This document shows positions 16,130 through 24,791 of a stretch of 64,000 nt of DNA, piece by piece. The position numbers were made by a program, and so were the translations under genes. The notes beneath the pieces were generated by a model. It was not told the origin of the DNA, ran no database searches, and saw nothing but the letters and a program-made list of their open reading frames with translations. Positions within the stretch are counted from its first letter, which is position 1. The number at the start of each line of letters is the position of its first letter. This stretch comes from Branchiibius cervicis (lineage in GTDB: Bacteria; Actinomycetota; Actinomycetes; Actinomycetales; Dermatophilaceae), in NCBI RefSeq assembly GCF_042661605.1, contig NZ_JBHSWJ010000002.1, positions 1,860,001 to 1,924,000 of the forward strand. The letters run 5' to 3'.

Positions 16130-17551
16130 TCAGACGAGCGCGAACTCCAGCGTCCGCGACGCCAGGTCGGCGCTGACGACCTTCACCTGCACCGAGTCTC
16201 CCGCAGCTGCGTCGCCCGGCAGTGTCGCGATGACGGGCCGATCGGTGAGCTGGACCTCGACGCCGGTCTTGGTGCGCGCGACCACCGTCGCGGCGAAGGT
16301 GTCCGCCACGTGATGCGACATCACCGCCACCTCGACGGCGTCGGTGCACATGCGATCGACCTTGTGCGCCAGTTGATCACCGGCGGCCATGAGCTTGGGC
16401 AGATCAGGCAGTGACTCGCGCGCCCAGTCAGGCACCGGCGTACCGGCACAGATGCTCTCGCAGATGACCAGGCCGAACCGATCAACGAGGCGCCGCAGCG
16501 GAGCCGTGACGTGCGCGTACGGTGCGGCGACCGCCGCCTGCATCGTCTGGTCCGGCGTGGAGCCGTCGAACACGGTGTATCCCGCGCCACGGAAGAGGCT
16601 GCCCGCGGCGTACATCAAAGCCAGGTGGTGCGGATCGTTGCGATCCAGCGTGCGCAGGAACTCGCCGTACGCCAGACCGCTCGGCCAGGTGACGCCCAGC
16701 GCCTTGGCCTGCCCCCGGAAGCGGTCCACCGCGAACTGCGGGGCTTCGGGCATGGTTCGCAGGATCCCGACCTCTGCCTCCAACATCATCGCGGCGGCCG
16801 CCATCCCGGTCAGTAGCGAGATCTGGGAGTTCCAGTCCTCGGAGGCCACCGGCGGACGCAGTCGCAGGTGATAGTCGCCGTTGTCGTCGCGCTGCACTTC
16901 CTGGGCGGGGATCGGCAGGTCGGCGCCACCGCGCTGACGCTCCAGCGCGATCCGCAACTCACCGATCGTCCTGAGCAACATCAGACCCTCGGGCGCGCTG
17001 CCGTCCTCGATCGAAGCCTGGACTCCTTCGTAATCGAGGCGTGCCACCGAGCGCACCCTCGCGCGATAGACCTGCGCACTCGTCTGCGCGCCGGCCGCAT
17101 CGAGTCGGATGTCCCAGACGAAGGCACCGCGATCCTGGCCGGGCAGCAAACTGCCTTTGTCCTCGCTGATGACCGGCGGGTGCAGTGGGACACGCTGGTC
17201 GGGGAAATACAGCGTCTGCGTGCGTTCGCGGGTGACCCGATCCAGCGCCCCTCCCGGAGCGACGAAGGCCGGCACGTCCGCGATGGCGTATCGCACCCGG
17301 TATCCTTCGCCGTCGCGCTCCAGGAACATCGCCTGGTCCAGGTCGGTCGACCCCGGCGGATCGATGGTGAAGAACGGCACCGCCGTCTCATCGCGATCCG
17401 GCAGCTGCACCGTCGAAGCTGCTTGTTGCGCCTCGGCCAGCGCGTCGGCCGGATACTCGGTGGACACCTCCAGCTCCGTGCGGATCGCCGCGAACGCCTC
17501 GTTGAGCGGCGCTCCCGGCTCGGGGTCTTCGTTGACGATGCGAGCCAGCAC
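16130..17551 (-). CDS. RNB-domain exoribonuclease (RNase II/R family)
   Basis: This is a 473-residue hydrolytic 3'-to-5' exoribonuclease. The RNB catalytic domain is clear: FFTIDPPGSTDLDQAMFLER carries the metal-binding aspartates and YAIADVPAFVAPGGALD follows. Later blocks are VPLHPPVISEDKGSLLPGQ and APYAHVTAPLRRLVDRF. The protein starts almost directly with the pre-RNB region, lacking the two cold-shock domains of RNase R. A short C-terminal segment (about residue 415 onward) may form an S1-like fold. This short form is common in actinobacteria. The gene precedes rnpB on the same strand, but rnpB has its own -10 box. Confidence 0.88.
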   Translation of the reverse strand: MLARIVNEDPEPGAPLNEAFAAIRTELEVSTEYPADALAEAQQAASTVQLPDRDETAVPFFTIDPPGSTDLDQAMFLERDGEGYRVRYAIADVPAFVAPGGALDRVTRERTQTLYFPDQRVPLHPPVISEDKGSLLPGQDRGAFVWDIRLDAAGAQTSAQVYRARVRSVARLDYEGVQASIEDGSAPEGLMLLRTIGELRIALERQRGGADLPIPAQEVQRDDNGDYHLRLRPPVASEDWNSQISLLTGMAAAAMMLEAEVGILRTMPEAPQFAVDRFRGQAKALGVTWPSGLAYGEFLRTLDRNDPHHLALMYAAGSLFRGAGYTVFDGSTPDQTMQAAVAAPYAHVTAPLRRLVDRFGLVICESICAGTPVPDWARESLPDLPKLMAAGDQLAHKVDRMCTDAVEVAVMSHHVADTFAATVVARTKTGVEVQLTDRPVIATLPGDAAAGDSVQVKVVSADLASRTLEFALV

Positions 17552-17601
17552 CCAGTCACCCTACCGACGGTCGGCCAGGTCGCGGTCAGTAACCTGCGGC
17601 A

Positions 17602-18345
17602 GTGCTCATCCTGTTGCCACCGTCGGAGGGCAAGTCCGCCCGCAGCCGCGGCCGGCCGATGGCCCTGGACGCGCTGAGCGCGCCGGAGCTGAATCCGTTG
17701 CGCGATCGCGTGATCGACGCGCTGGCCCGCGTAAGCGCGCAGCCGGACGCGGCTGCCGTCCTGAAGGTCAGCGCCAATCTCACCGACGAGATCGCCCGCA
17801 ACGTCCGCCTCCGAAGCGCCTCGGCCCTGCCTGCCGGCGAACTGTATTCGGGAGTGCTCTACGACGCACTGGACCTTGCCTCCCTCGATGCGTCTGCCCG
17901 GCGCCGGGCGGGCCGGTGGGTCGCCGTGCAATCCGCCCTGTACGGCGTGCTGCGCCTCAGCGACCGCGTCGCGCCCTACCGTCTCTCGATGGGCGTCAAC
18001 CTGCCCGGCATCGGGCCGCTCGCCGGCTTCTGGCGACCCGCACTCGATGCGGCCATGCCGGCGATGGCCCGTGGCGTGATCGTCGACTGCCGATCCAGCA
18101 CGTACGCCGCGGCGTGGCCCCCGCACGGCGAGCTCGCCGATCGCTGGGTGCAGGTCAACGTCCAGGGCGCCACGCACATGGCCAAACACAGCCGCGGGTT
18201 GGTCACCCGTCAGCTGTGCGCGGCCGGCGTCGACGCCAAGACCCCACAAGCGCTGCATTCCATTGTCTCCGAATCATTTTCGGCGACTCTAGAATCACCG
18301 ACTCGCAGCAACCGCCCGTGGCGGCTGACGGTTCAGTACGCCTGA
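17602..18345 (+). CDS. yaaA: YaaA family (DUF328/UPF0246) peroxide-stress protein
   Basis: This 247-residue protein begins (GTG) with the family signature MLILLPPSEGKSA and carries LYSGVLYDALDL, SALYGVLRLSDRVAPYRLSMG and FWRPALD in the usual order. E. coli YaaA limits iron-driven oxidative damage to DNA during peroxide stress and binds DNA; the actinobacterial homologues are uncharacterised. The gene stands between the divergent RNB gene and a hydrolase gene 25 bp downstream. Confidence 0.9.
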   Translation: MLILLPPSEGKSARSRGRPMALDALSAPELNPLRDRVIDALARVSAQPDAAAVLKVSANLTDEIARNVRLRSASALPAGELYSGVLYDALDLASLDASARRRAGRWVAVQSALYGVLRLSDRVAPYRLSMGVNLPGIGPLAGFWRPALDAAMPAMARGVIVDCRSSTYAAAWPPHGELADRWVQVNVQGATHMAKHSRGLVTRQLCAAGVDAKTPQALHSIVSESFSATLESPTRSNRPWRLTVQYA

Positions 18346-18370
18346 CGCCACTTGCTGGTAGAACCGACAT

Positions 18371-19300
18371 ATGAGCGACGACGGTCCGACCGCTGGCAGC
18401 GGCGTGGTTCTGGTGCACGGCATCGGGGAGTCCGGCTCGACCGCGGAACAGCTGGTGCAGCAGTGGTTGCCGGCCCTGCAGACCGGACTGCGCACGGCTG
18501 GAGCCGATGAGCTCGCCGACCAGCTCGTCGCAGGTCCCGGTCGCCTGGGCGTCCAGATGGCCTACTACGCGGATGTTTTCGCACCCTACGAGGCGGCTAA
18601 CGCCATGGCGCTGGCCACCGACCCCGACCTCACCGAGGCCATCGGGCAACTGACCCAGCAGTGGTTGGAAACGGCGGCCACACGATCCAGCGACCCTGCG
18701 GACCGGACAGCCGCCCAGGACGCACTGGCCTTCGGCGCCACCGAGGAGTCGCTGTGGGACACGTTGCGCATCCTCAGCGACGCGCTCAACGACCTGCACT
18801 TCTTCCGCCCCGGAGTCGTCAGCGCGGCCGGTTTCGTCGACCACGCCTTGCGCGAAGTGGCCCTCTACAGTGCCAATGCGCAGGTCAAAACCGCTGTGCA
18901 ACAACGGATCCGCGCCGCCGTCACACCGACCACCAGGGTCGTGGTCGCGCACTCACTGGGCTCGGTGGCGGCCTACGAGGTCCTGCAGGAGATCGACCAA
19001 CCGATCGTCCTGCTCACCCTCGGCTCCCCGCTGGGCATGTCCACCGTGTTCTACGAGCGGCTGACCGTGCAGCCGCCGCATGTCCCGGCCTGCGTGACCG
19101 CCTGGACCAATCTGGCCGATCCCGACGATCTGATCGCCACCCACCTCGACCTCGCGCCGTACTTCCCGCCGGCGCCCGGACGCACCGTCCAGTGCATCAG
19201 CCACCAGATCGACAACGGGGCCGATCCGCACGACCCGGTGCGCTACCTGGAGCACCGACAGGCCGGAGCCGCGGTCGGGGCCGCGCTCACCGGCCCGTAG
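18371..19300 (+). CDS. Alpha/beta-hydrolase family protein (lipase-like)
   Basis: This is a 309-residue alpha/beta-hydrolase. VVLVHGIGESG near residue 15 is the oxyanion-hole segment, and VVVAHSLGSVAAYEVL holds the nucleophile serine in a GxSxG-like elbow (AHSLGS). Candidate acid and base residues lie in NLADPDDLIA and the C-terminal SHQIDNGADPHDPVRYLEH. No signal peptide or membrane segment is visible, so it is probably cytoplasmic. The substrate is unknown. Its 3' end overlaps the convergent metZ gene by 14 bp. Confidence 0.75.
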   Translation: MSDDGPTAGSGVVLVHGIGESGSTAEQLVQQWLPALQTGLRTAGADELADQLVAGPGRLGVQMAYYADVFAPYEAANAMALATDPDLTEAIGQLTQQWLETAATRSSDPADRTAAQDALAFGATEESLWDTLRILSDALNDLHFFRPGVVSAAGFVDHALREVALYSANAQVKTAVQQRIRAAVTPTTRVVVAHSLGSVAAYEVLQEIDQPIVLLTLGSPLGMSTVFYERLTVQPPHVPACVTAWTNLADPDDLIATHLDLAPYFPPAPGRTVQCISHQIDNGADPHDPVRYLEHRQAGAAVGAALTGP

Positions 19301-20480
19301 CGGCCTTCAACGCCTGGGTCAGGTCGGCCACCAGATCGTCGGCGTCCTCCAGGCCCACGGAGACCCGCAGCACACCCTCGGTGATCCCGACCTTGAGCCG
19401 GTCCGCCTCCGCGAGGCGTCGATGCGTCGTGGTCGCCGGGTGCGTGATCAACGACTTGGAGTCACCCAGGTTGTTCGAAATGTCCACGATGGCAAGGGCA
19501 TTCATGAGCGCGAACGCTTCGTCCTTGCCGCCGTCGAGCTCGAACGTGACCACGGTGCCGCCGCCGAGCATCTGCCTCTTGGCGAGGTCGTACTGCGGGT
19601 GTGAGTCCAAGAAGGGATACCAGACCCGGCGGATAGCCGGGTGGTCCTGCAGAGCTTGCGCCACGGCGTACGCCGATCGGGCCTGCTGCTCCACCCGCAG
19701 CCGCAGCGTCTCCAGGCCCTTGACCAGAACCCAGGCGTTGAACGCCGACAACGTCGGCCCGGTGTGCCGGATGAGGTTCTCGACCGGCCCGTGGATGTAA
19801 TCCTCCGGCCCGAGGATCGCACCGCCCATGACCCGCCCTTGGCCGTCGATGTGCTTGGTCGCCGAGTAGACCACGATGTCGGCGCCGTACTCCAGCGGGC
19901 GCGACATCACCGGCGTGCCGAAGACATTGTCGACGACAACCTTGGCGCCCGCGGCATGCGCCAGAGCACTGACCGCTTCGATGTCCACGATCTCCTGCAT
20001 CGGGTTGGACGGGGTCTCGAAGAACACCGCCGCCGTCGGCGAGGACAGGGCCGCTTCCCACTGCGACAGGTCGGCGCCGTCGACCAACACGGTCTCGACA
20101 CCCCAGCGGGGCAGGATCTCATCGACGATGACGAAACAGGACCCGAACAGCGCCCGGGAAGCCACCAACCGGTCGCCGGCACCGACGAGCGCCGCCAACG
20201 CCGTGAAGACCGCTCCCATCCCGGAGGCCGTCGCGTAACACGCCTGCGCACCCTCAAGCAGGCGCAACCGCTCCTCGAAGACCGCGACCGTCGGGTTGCC
20301 GTACCGGCTGTAGACGAAACGATCGACGTCGCCCTTGAACGCCGCTTCAGCATCCTCCGCGGTCTCGTAGACGTATCCCGAGGTCAGGTAGAGCGCCTCG
20401 GCCGTTTCCTCAAAACCACTGCGTGCCAGGCCTCCTCGGACACTGACCGTGTCGCGACCCCAATCCTCTACTGGCGCCAC
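19287..20480 (-). CDS. metZ: O-succinylhomoserine sulfhydrylase
   Basis: This 397-residue PLP enzyme of the Cys/Met metabolism family would make homocysteine from O-succinyl- or O-acetylhomoserine and sulfide. The PLP lysine is K209 in SATKHIDGQGR. RFVYSRYGNPTV, ASGMGA, FFETPSNP and DNVFGTPV are all family blocks. The GTG at 20480 gives VAPVEDWGRDT, the usual MetZ N terminus (WxxxT). The start lies 13 bp inside the preceding rhodanese gene, so the two are coupled. This pairing is typical of actinobacterial metZ and suggests the rhodanese delivers or handles sulfane sulfur. Confidence 0.9.
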   Translation of the reverse strand: MAPVEDWGRDTVSVRGGLARSGFEETAEALYLTSGYVYETAEDAEAAFKGDVDRFVYSRYGNPTVAVFEERLRLLEGAQACYATASGMGAVFTALAALVGAGDRLVASRALFGSCFVIVDEILPRWGVETVLVDGADLSQWEAALSSPTAAVFFETPSNPMQEIVDIEAVSALAHAAGAKVVVDNVFGTPVMSRPLEYGADIVVYSATKHIDGQGRVMGGAILGPEDYIHGPVENLIRHTGPTLSAFNAWVLVKGLETLRLRVEQQARSAYAVAQALQDHPAIRRVWYPFLDSHPQYDLAKRQMLGGGTVVTFELDGGKDEAFALMNALAIVDISNNLGDSKSLITHPATTTHRRLAEADRLKVGITEGVLRVSVGLEDADDLVADLTQALKAATGR

Positions 20481-20890
20481 GGCAACCCCGCCAGCTTCCA
20501 GCCGTTGACGGCGCGATGGCCGTCCTTGTCGAGGCCGCCCTCGAAACCTTCGACGATGTTGAAGCTGTTCGGCAGACCGGCCGCAGTCAGGGCCTGCGCC
20601 GCGGCGACAGAACGCACGCCCGAGCGGCACAGCAACAGGATCGGGCCACCGTCCGGTGTTGCCGCTCGAACCTGATCGACGAAGTCGGGGTTGACCTCCC
20701 CGTCGGGGTAGTTCAGCCACTCCACGGTGACGACCTGTTTGCCGATGCCGGACAGGTCGGGCAGACCCACGTAGGTCCACTCGGCCCGGGTGCGCACGTC
20801 GACCAACGTCGCGTTCGGCTCTTCCTCGAGCAGGGCGTACGCCTCGGCGGGCGTGACGTCCCCGGCGTACGTGGGCGCGGACTCAGTCAT
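20468..20890 (-). CDS. Rhodanese-like sulfurtransferase
   Basis: This is a 140-residue single-domain rhodanese. TLVDVRTRAEW marks the N-terminal half and LLLCRSGVRS holds the catalytic persulfide cysteine C88. The ATG at 20890 is chosen because it yields the standard domain length; longer readings run into the RNase H gene. It is the first gene of a two-gene unit with metZ (13-bp overlap). It would transfer sulfane sulfur in the cytoplasm, and partnership with MetZ is an inference from the conserved gene pairing. Confidence 0.88.
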   Translation of the reverse strand: MTESAPTYAGDVTPAEAYALLEEEPNATLVDVRTRAEWTYVGLPDLSGIGKQVVTVEWLNYPDGEVNPDFVDQVRAATPDGGPILLLCRSGVRSVAAAQALTAAGLPNSFNIVEGFEGGLDKDGHRAVNGWKLAGLPWRQ

Positions 20891-20921
20891 GGCAAAACTC
20901 TCCCACAACGGGCGGGATTGG

Positions 20922-22112
20922 CTACAGGTGATGTTGGTCGTTGAGACGTTCGATGGTGACGGCGCCGGGGAACACGTCGACCACCGTGAACGACGCCGGC
21001 CCGCAGCCGAGCCGCCAACCCGAGGCCATGTCCAGCCCCAGGACGTGGGCCAGGACCGCCATGATCGGCTTGCGATGGGTGGCCACCACCACCGTCTGCC
21101 CCTCGTCAACCCCGTCCAGCAACCTCTCGTACGCCGCCAGGACCCGGGCAATGAAGTCGCGATGGCTCTCCCCGCCCGGTGCGCAGAAGTCCGGGTCCGA
21201 TCGCAGCGATGCCAGACCGTCAGGTGCCAGATCACGAATCCTGCTGAAGGACAATCCATCCCAGGCTCCGAAGGACTGCTCGTCCCAGTCCGCATCGACC
21301 CGTGCGGGTACGCCGAGTGCCTGGGCCACAGCCCCGCCCGTGGCTTTCGCCCGCGCCAGGGAGGAGGTCACGACGTACGGGACCTCGCCCAGGATCTGGT
21401 CGTGCACGCCTTGCGCGGCGGCGTAGGCCTGGCGGCGTCCCTCGGGGTTGAGCTCGGGGTCGATACCTCCGCGGCCATCGAGCCGGCCCTGCACGGTCAG
21501 GTCAGTGACCCCGTGCCGCAACAGCACGATTCGGCGAGGCGTGGGCGAGGTGCGGGCCGGCACCACGACGGGCGGCTCGGGCACGGCGCGCTCGCCGTCC
21601 TCATCCGGCATCAGCAGCGTCAACTGCTCGCCGGCCAGGGACGCGGGGCGCGAGTCCGCCTCCCGCCAGTAATCCGAGGTGACGACCTCACCGTCCATGC
21701 CGTCGTTGGACAACTTGTCGGCCCGCTTGTTGCGCTCCCGGGGGATCCAGGTCCAGGTGACCTCGCCCTCGGATTCGCGGATGCGCCGGACCAGGTCCTG
21801 GGCCTGCAGCGCCAGGCGGCGCATGTCCTCGTGTTTGATCTTCCAGCGGCCGGCCATCTGCTCGATGACCAGCTTGGAATCCATCGCCACCTCGATCCGG
21901 GCGCCCGGATCGATCTCCATCGCCGCCTCGAGGCCGGCGATCAGCCCGCTGTACTCGGCCACGTTGTTGCTGGCCTTGCCCAACGGCGCCGCTCGCTCGG
22001 CCAGGGTGTCACCGGTGACTGCGTCGAAGACCACGGCACCGTAACCCGCGACGCCGGGGTTACCGCGCGAACCCCCGTCCGCTTCAAGCCGAAGCGCCCG
22101 CCTTCCGCTCAC
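20922..22112 (-). CDS. Bifunctional RNase H / acid phosphatase (Rv2228c-like)
   Basis: This 396-residue protein has two domains. Residues about 1-140 form an RNase HI-like fold with acidic active-site residues in LEADGGSRGNPG, NNVAEYSGL and VAMDSKLV. Residues about 195-396 form a histidine phosphatase of the CobC/phosphoglycerate-mutase type with VLLRHGVTDLT, RLDGRGGIDPELNPEGR and the second histidine in VVATHRKPI. The order matches M. tuberculosis Rv2228c, which degrades RNA-DNA hybrids and has acid phosphatase/CobC-like activity. The GTG start at 22112 lies 3 bp from the zinc-ribbon gene's stop codon, so it is in an operon with that gene and the Nif3 gene. Confidence 0.9.
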   Translation of the reverse strand: MSGRRALRLEADGGSRGNPGVAGYGAVVFDAVTGDTLAERAAPLGKASNNVAEYSGLIAGLEAAMEIDPGARIEVAMDSKLVIEQMAGRWKIKHEDMRRLALQAQDLVRRIRESEGEVTWTWIPRERNKRADKLSNDGMDGEVVTSDYWREADSRPASLAGEQLTLLMPDEDGERAVPEPPVVVPARTSPTPRRIVLLRHGVTDLTVQGRLDGRGGIDPELNPEGRRQAYAAAQGVHDQILGEVPYVVTSSLARAKATGGAVAQALGVPARVDADWDEQSFGAWDGLSFSRIRDLAPDGLASLRSDPDFCAPGGESHRDFIARVLAAYERLLDGVDEGQTVVVATHRKPIMAVLAHVLGLDMASGWRLGCGPASFTVVDVFPGAVTIERLNDQHHL

Positions 22113-22114
22113 GG

Positions 22115-22852
22115 CTACAGGCCGGATTCGGCCGTGCGAACCAGGATCCGCCCGCACTCCTCGCAGCGCAGCACCTCGTCCTCGGCGGCCGCCTTGATCC
22201 GCACCAACTCGCTGGCGTTGAGCTCCAGCCCGCACCCCGTGCAGCGCTTCGCCACCAACGCCGCGGCGCCGGTGCCGCGTTGATCGCGCAACCGCTCGTA
22301 CAGCGCCAGCAGGTCGGCTCCCACGCCGGCCGCGACGTTGGCCCGCTCGGCCGCAGCAGCCTCCTGCTCGGCGGTGATCGCGGCGAGCTCCCGGTCGCGC
22401 GCAGCGCTCAGTTCAGCGATCCGGCCGCCGAAACGGGCCACCGCCGCGGTGTGCCGGTCGAGATCGGTACGCAGCGACTCGACCTGTTCCATGAGCTCGA
22501 GTTCGACGTCCTCCAGTTCGCTCTGCCGGCGGGCGAGGGTCTCCAGCTCGTGCTGCAGGCCCTGCAGATCCTTGGCCGACCCGGTCCCGGCGGCGAGACG
22601 CTCCTGGTCGCGAGCGGTGCGCACCCGCACCTGTTCGACATCCGTCTCGGCCTTGGCGACGGCGCGCTCGGCGTCGCTGACCGCGACCCGGGCCAGCACT
22701 TCGTCCTCCGCAGCCCGGTCCCGCTGCTCGGACACGGCGGTCAGCTCGGCGATCTCCGGCAGGTTGCGAGCGCGATGCTGCAACTGCGCGAGCCGCGTAT
22801 CGAGTTGCTGCAAATCCAGTAGCCGCCACTGCCGGGTCAGCTCTGCTTTCAC
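22115..22852 (-). CDS. Coiled-coil zinc-ribbon protein (C4-type, Rv2229c-like)
   Basis: This 245-residue protein is mostly a long antiparallel coiled coil (residues about 10-180, rich in Glu, Arg, Ala and Leu). The C-terminal zinc ribbon has CTGCG and CEECG as the two metal-binding knuckles. The GTG at 22852 follows AGGAG. It lies between Nif3 and the RNase H/phosphatase gene with gaps of 2 bp each, the same order as in mycobacteria. Its molecular role is not established; the fold suggests a nucleic-acid- or protein-binding scaffold. Confidence 0.85.
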   Translation of the reverse strand: MKAELTRQWRLLDLQQLDTRLAQLQHRARNLPEIAELTAVSEQRDRAAEDEVLARVAVSDAERAVAKAETDVEQVRVRTARDQERLAAGTGSAKDLQGLQHELETLARRQSELEDVELELMEQVESLRTDLDRHTAAVARFGGRIAELSAARDRELAAITAEQEAAAAERANVAAGVGADLLALYERLRDQRGTGAAALVAKRCTGCGLELNASELVRIKAAAEDEVLRCEECGRILVRTAESGL

Positions 22853-22854
22853 TG

Positions 22855-23712
22855 CTACTCCTTCGCCTGCGGGCGCTGCCCGACGTCCTCCGGGCGCTGC
22901 CCGACCAGGAAGTCCCAGGGATCGGTGCGCACCGCGCTCACGGAAGTCTCTACGGTAATCCCCCGCTGCTCCAACACGGCGGCCAGCCGGTGCGCCGCCG
23001 GGGCGAGCCACAACCACTCCGTGGCGAAGTGCCCGGCGTCGATGAGGTACGGCGTGCCACCTCTGGCCTCCTGCCTCGCCTCGAGGGCGGGGTGATGCCG
23101 CAGATCCGCCGTCACGTAGACATCCGCGCCGCAAGCCCGGACCTGTTCGAAGCGGTCGTCCCCTGCGCCACCCAGGACCGCCACTCGGCGTACCGGCGCA
23201 TCTGCGGGCCCGGAGACCCGCAGACCCACCGGCGTCGGCGGCAGGGCTTCAGCAAGCCGAACGGCGAACTCGCGCAACGAGATCGCCTCGACCAGCTCGC
23301 CCACCAGGCCCAGCTCCCGATCGCCCTCACGCGACAGGCCACGCAACCGGGTCAGACGGCACGCCGCCGCAAGCGCATCGTTGACGCCGGGCCGGGCCAC
23401 GTCCGCGGTGGTGTGCGCGCAATACAGTGCGACGTCGGCGACGATCAACGAGGTCAGCGCGGCGCCCTTGGCGTGCGTGGTCGCGACCGAGTGCACGCCT
23501 CGAAGCAGCAGCGGATGGTGGGTGACGAGCAGGTCGACGCTGTCGTCACGAGCCTGCTGGATGACCTCCAGGGTCGGGTCGACCGCGAACCGCACGTGCT
23601 CGACGGTCTGCCCGAGGTCGCCGGTCACCAGCCCCACGTGATCCCAGGATGCCGCCGTCGCGGGCGGGTAGAGCTCATCGAGCGCCTGCACGACATCAAC
23701 AAGGGTGGCCAC
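22855..23712 (-). CDS. Nif3-like dinuclear metal centre protein
   Basis: This is a 285-residue Nif3/YbgI family protein. The metal-ligand blocks are LLVTHHPLLLRGVHSV (two histidines), ALYCAHTTADVARPGVND and the C-terminal YLIDAGHFATEWLW. The segment SWDHVGLVTGD is the family's N-terminal signature. The family is widespread, hexameric in known structures and of uncertain function; GTP cyclohydrolase-like activity has been proposed. It heads an operon with the zinc-ribbon and RNase H/phosphatase genes. Confidence 0.9.
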   Translation of the reverse strand: MATLVDVVQALDELYPPATAASWDHVGLVTGDLGQTVEHVRFAVDPTLEVIQQARDDSVDLLVTHHPLLLRGVHSVATTHAKGAALTSLIVADVALYCAHTTADVARPGVNDALAAACRLTRLRGLSREGDRELGLVGELVEAISLREFAVRLAEALPPTPVGLRVSGPADAPVRRVAVLGGAGDDRFEQVRACGADVYVTADLRHHPALEARQEARGGTPYLIDAGHFATEWLWLAPAAHRLAAVLEQRGITVETSVSAVRTDPWDFLVGQRPEDVGQRPQAKE

Positions 23713-23742
23713 CGGCTCACCCTTGCACAGCGGCTCGTCCGA

Positions 23743-24615
23743 TCAGTCGGGTGCGCCGAAGTTGGCCGTGTCCGGGTGCGCCCCGAACCGTTGGCCGTCA
23801 TCGAGCCCGTCGATCTTGCGCAGGTCGTCGGCATCCAGTTCGAAGTCGAACACGTCGATGTTGGCGGCGATCCGCTCCTCATGCACCGACTTGGGAATCA
23901 CGATGAGCCCCTGTTGTAGGTGCCAACGGATCAGCACCTGCGCCGGTGATTTGCCGTACTTCTCGCCCACAGCGGAGATCACCGGGTCGCTCAGGAGCGA
24001 GCTGGCCTTCCCGTCGCGCGGCGAGCCGCCCAGCGGACTCCAGGACTCCACCGCGATCCCGTGCTGGGCGGCGAAGTCGCGGATCTGGTGTTGCGGCAGG
24101 TGCGGATGCAATTCGACCTGGTCGACGGCAGGCACCACATCGGTGTGCTCGAGGAGTTCGGCCAGGTGGTGCGGTTCGAAGTTGCACACCCCGATCGACC
24201 GGGCCCGCTCGGAAGCCTGGATGTCGACCAGCGCATCCCAGGTGCGATGGCGCCGTTCGGCGTCCTGCAGCGGCCAATGGATGAGGTAGAGATCGACGTA
24301 GTCCAGGCCGAGCTTGTCCAGGCTGGCGGAGAACGCCGGGAACGTCTGCTCGTACCCGTGATCGGCGTTCCAGAGTTTGGTCGTCACGAAGTACTCGTCG
24401 CGGTCGACGCCGCTGGCCGCCAGGCCGCGGCCGACCGCTTCCTCGTTGCCGTACGCAGCTGCCGTGTCGACGTGGCGGTATCCGACCTCCAGTGCGTACT
24501 TCACCGCACGCTCGCACTCGGCATCCTCGGCCTGCCACACACCCAGACCGAGCTGCGGGATCACACCGCCCGAATTGAGTTGGATTCCAGGAACATTCGC
24601 AGGGGCATCGCTCAT
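23743..24615 (-). CDS. Aldo/keto reductase
   Basis: This 290-residue NADPH-dependent TIM-barrel reductase has the complete catalytic tetrad: D50 and Y55 (HVDTAAAYGNEEAVG), K80 (FVTTKLWN) and H113 (LIHWP). The C-terminal NADPH site is LIVIPKSVHEERI. By pattern it belongs to the AKR5/2,5-diketo-D-gluconate-reductase-like group, broad carbonyl reductases. The ATG at 24615 gives the standard N terminus (IQLNSGGVIPQLGLG). It is divergent from the lipase gene and 30 bp from the Nif3 gene. Its physiological substrate is unknown. Confidence 0.88.
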   Translation of the reverse strand: MSDAPANVPGIQLNSGGVIPQLGLGVWQAEDAECERAVKYALEVGYRHVDTAAAYGNEEAVGRGLAASGVDRDEYFVTTKLWNADHGYEQTFPAFSASLDKLGLDYVDLYLIHWPLQDAERRHRTWDALVDIQASERARSIGVCNFEPHHLAELLEHTDVVPAVDQVELHPHLPQHQIRDFAAQHGIAVESWSPLGGSPRDGKASSLLSDPVISAVGEKYGKSPAQVLIRWHLQQGLIVIPKSVHEERIAANIDVFDFELDADDLRKIDGLDDGQRFGAHPDTANFGAPD

Positions 24616-24791
24616 AAACCCCACGGTAGATCCACGACCGAGGGGTGCTGAGGTACTGCACCGCCTTCCGTGTGTGATGCAGCGGACTGTCGTGACTCGC
24701 GATCCTCTCGACCAGGCACTTACGTTTGGGTAAGTTTTGTGACGCACGCCACACCTTCCGCCATGCGCGTGCCCGCATCAAAGGAGATGTC

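Noticed and set aside
15808..16176. Open frames on both strands over the RNase P RNA
   Set aside because: The conserved rnpB helices and blocks explain the sequence; the frames have no protein features.
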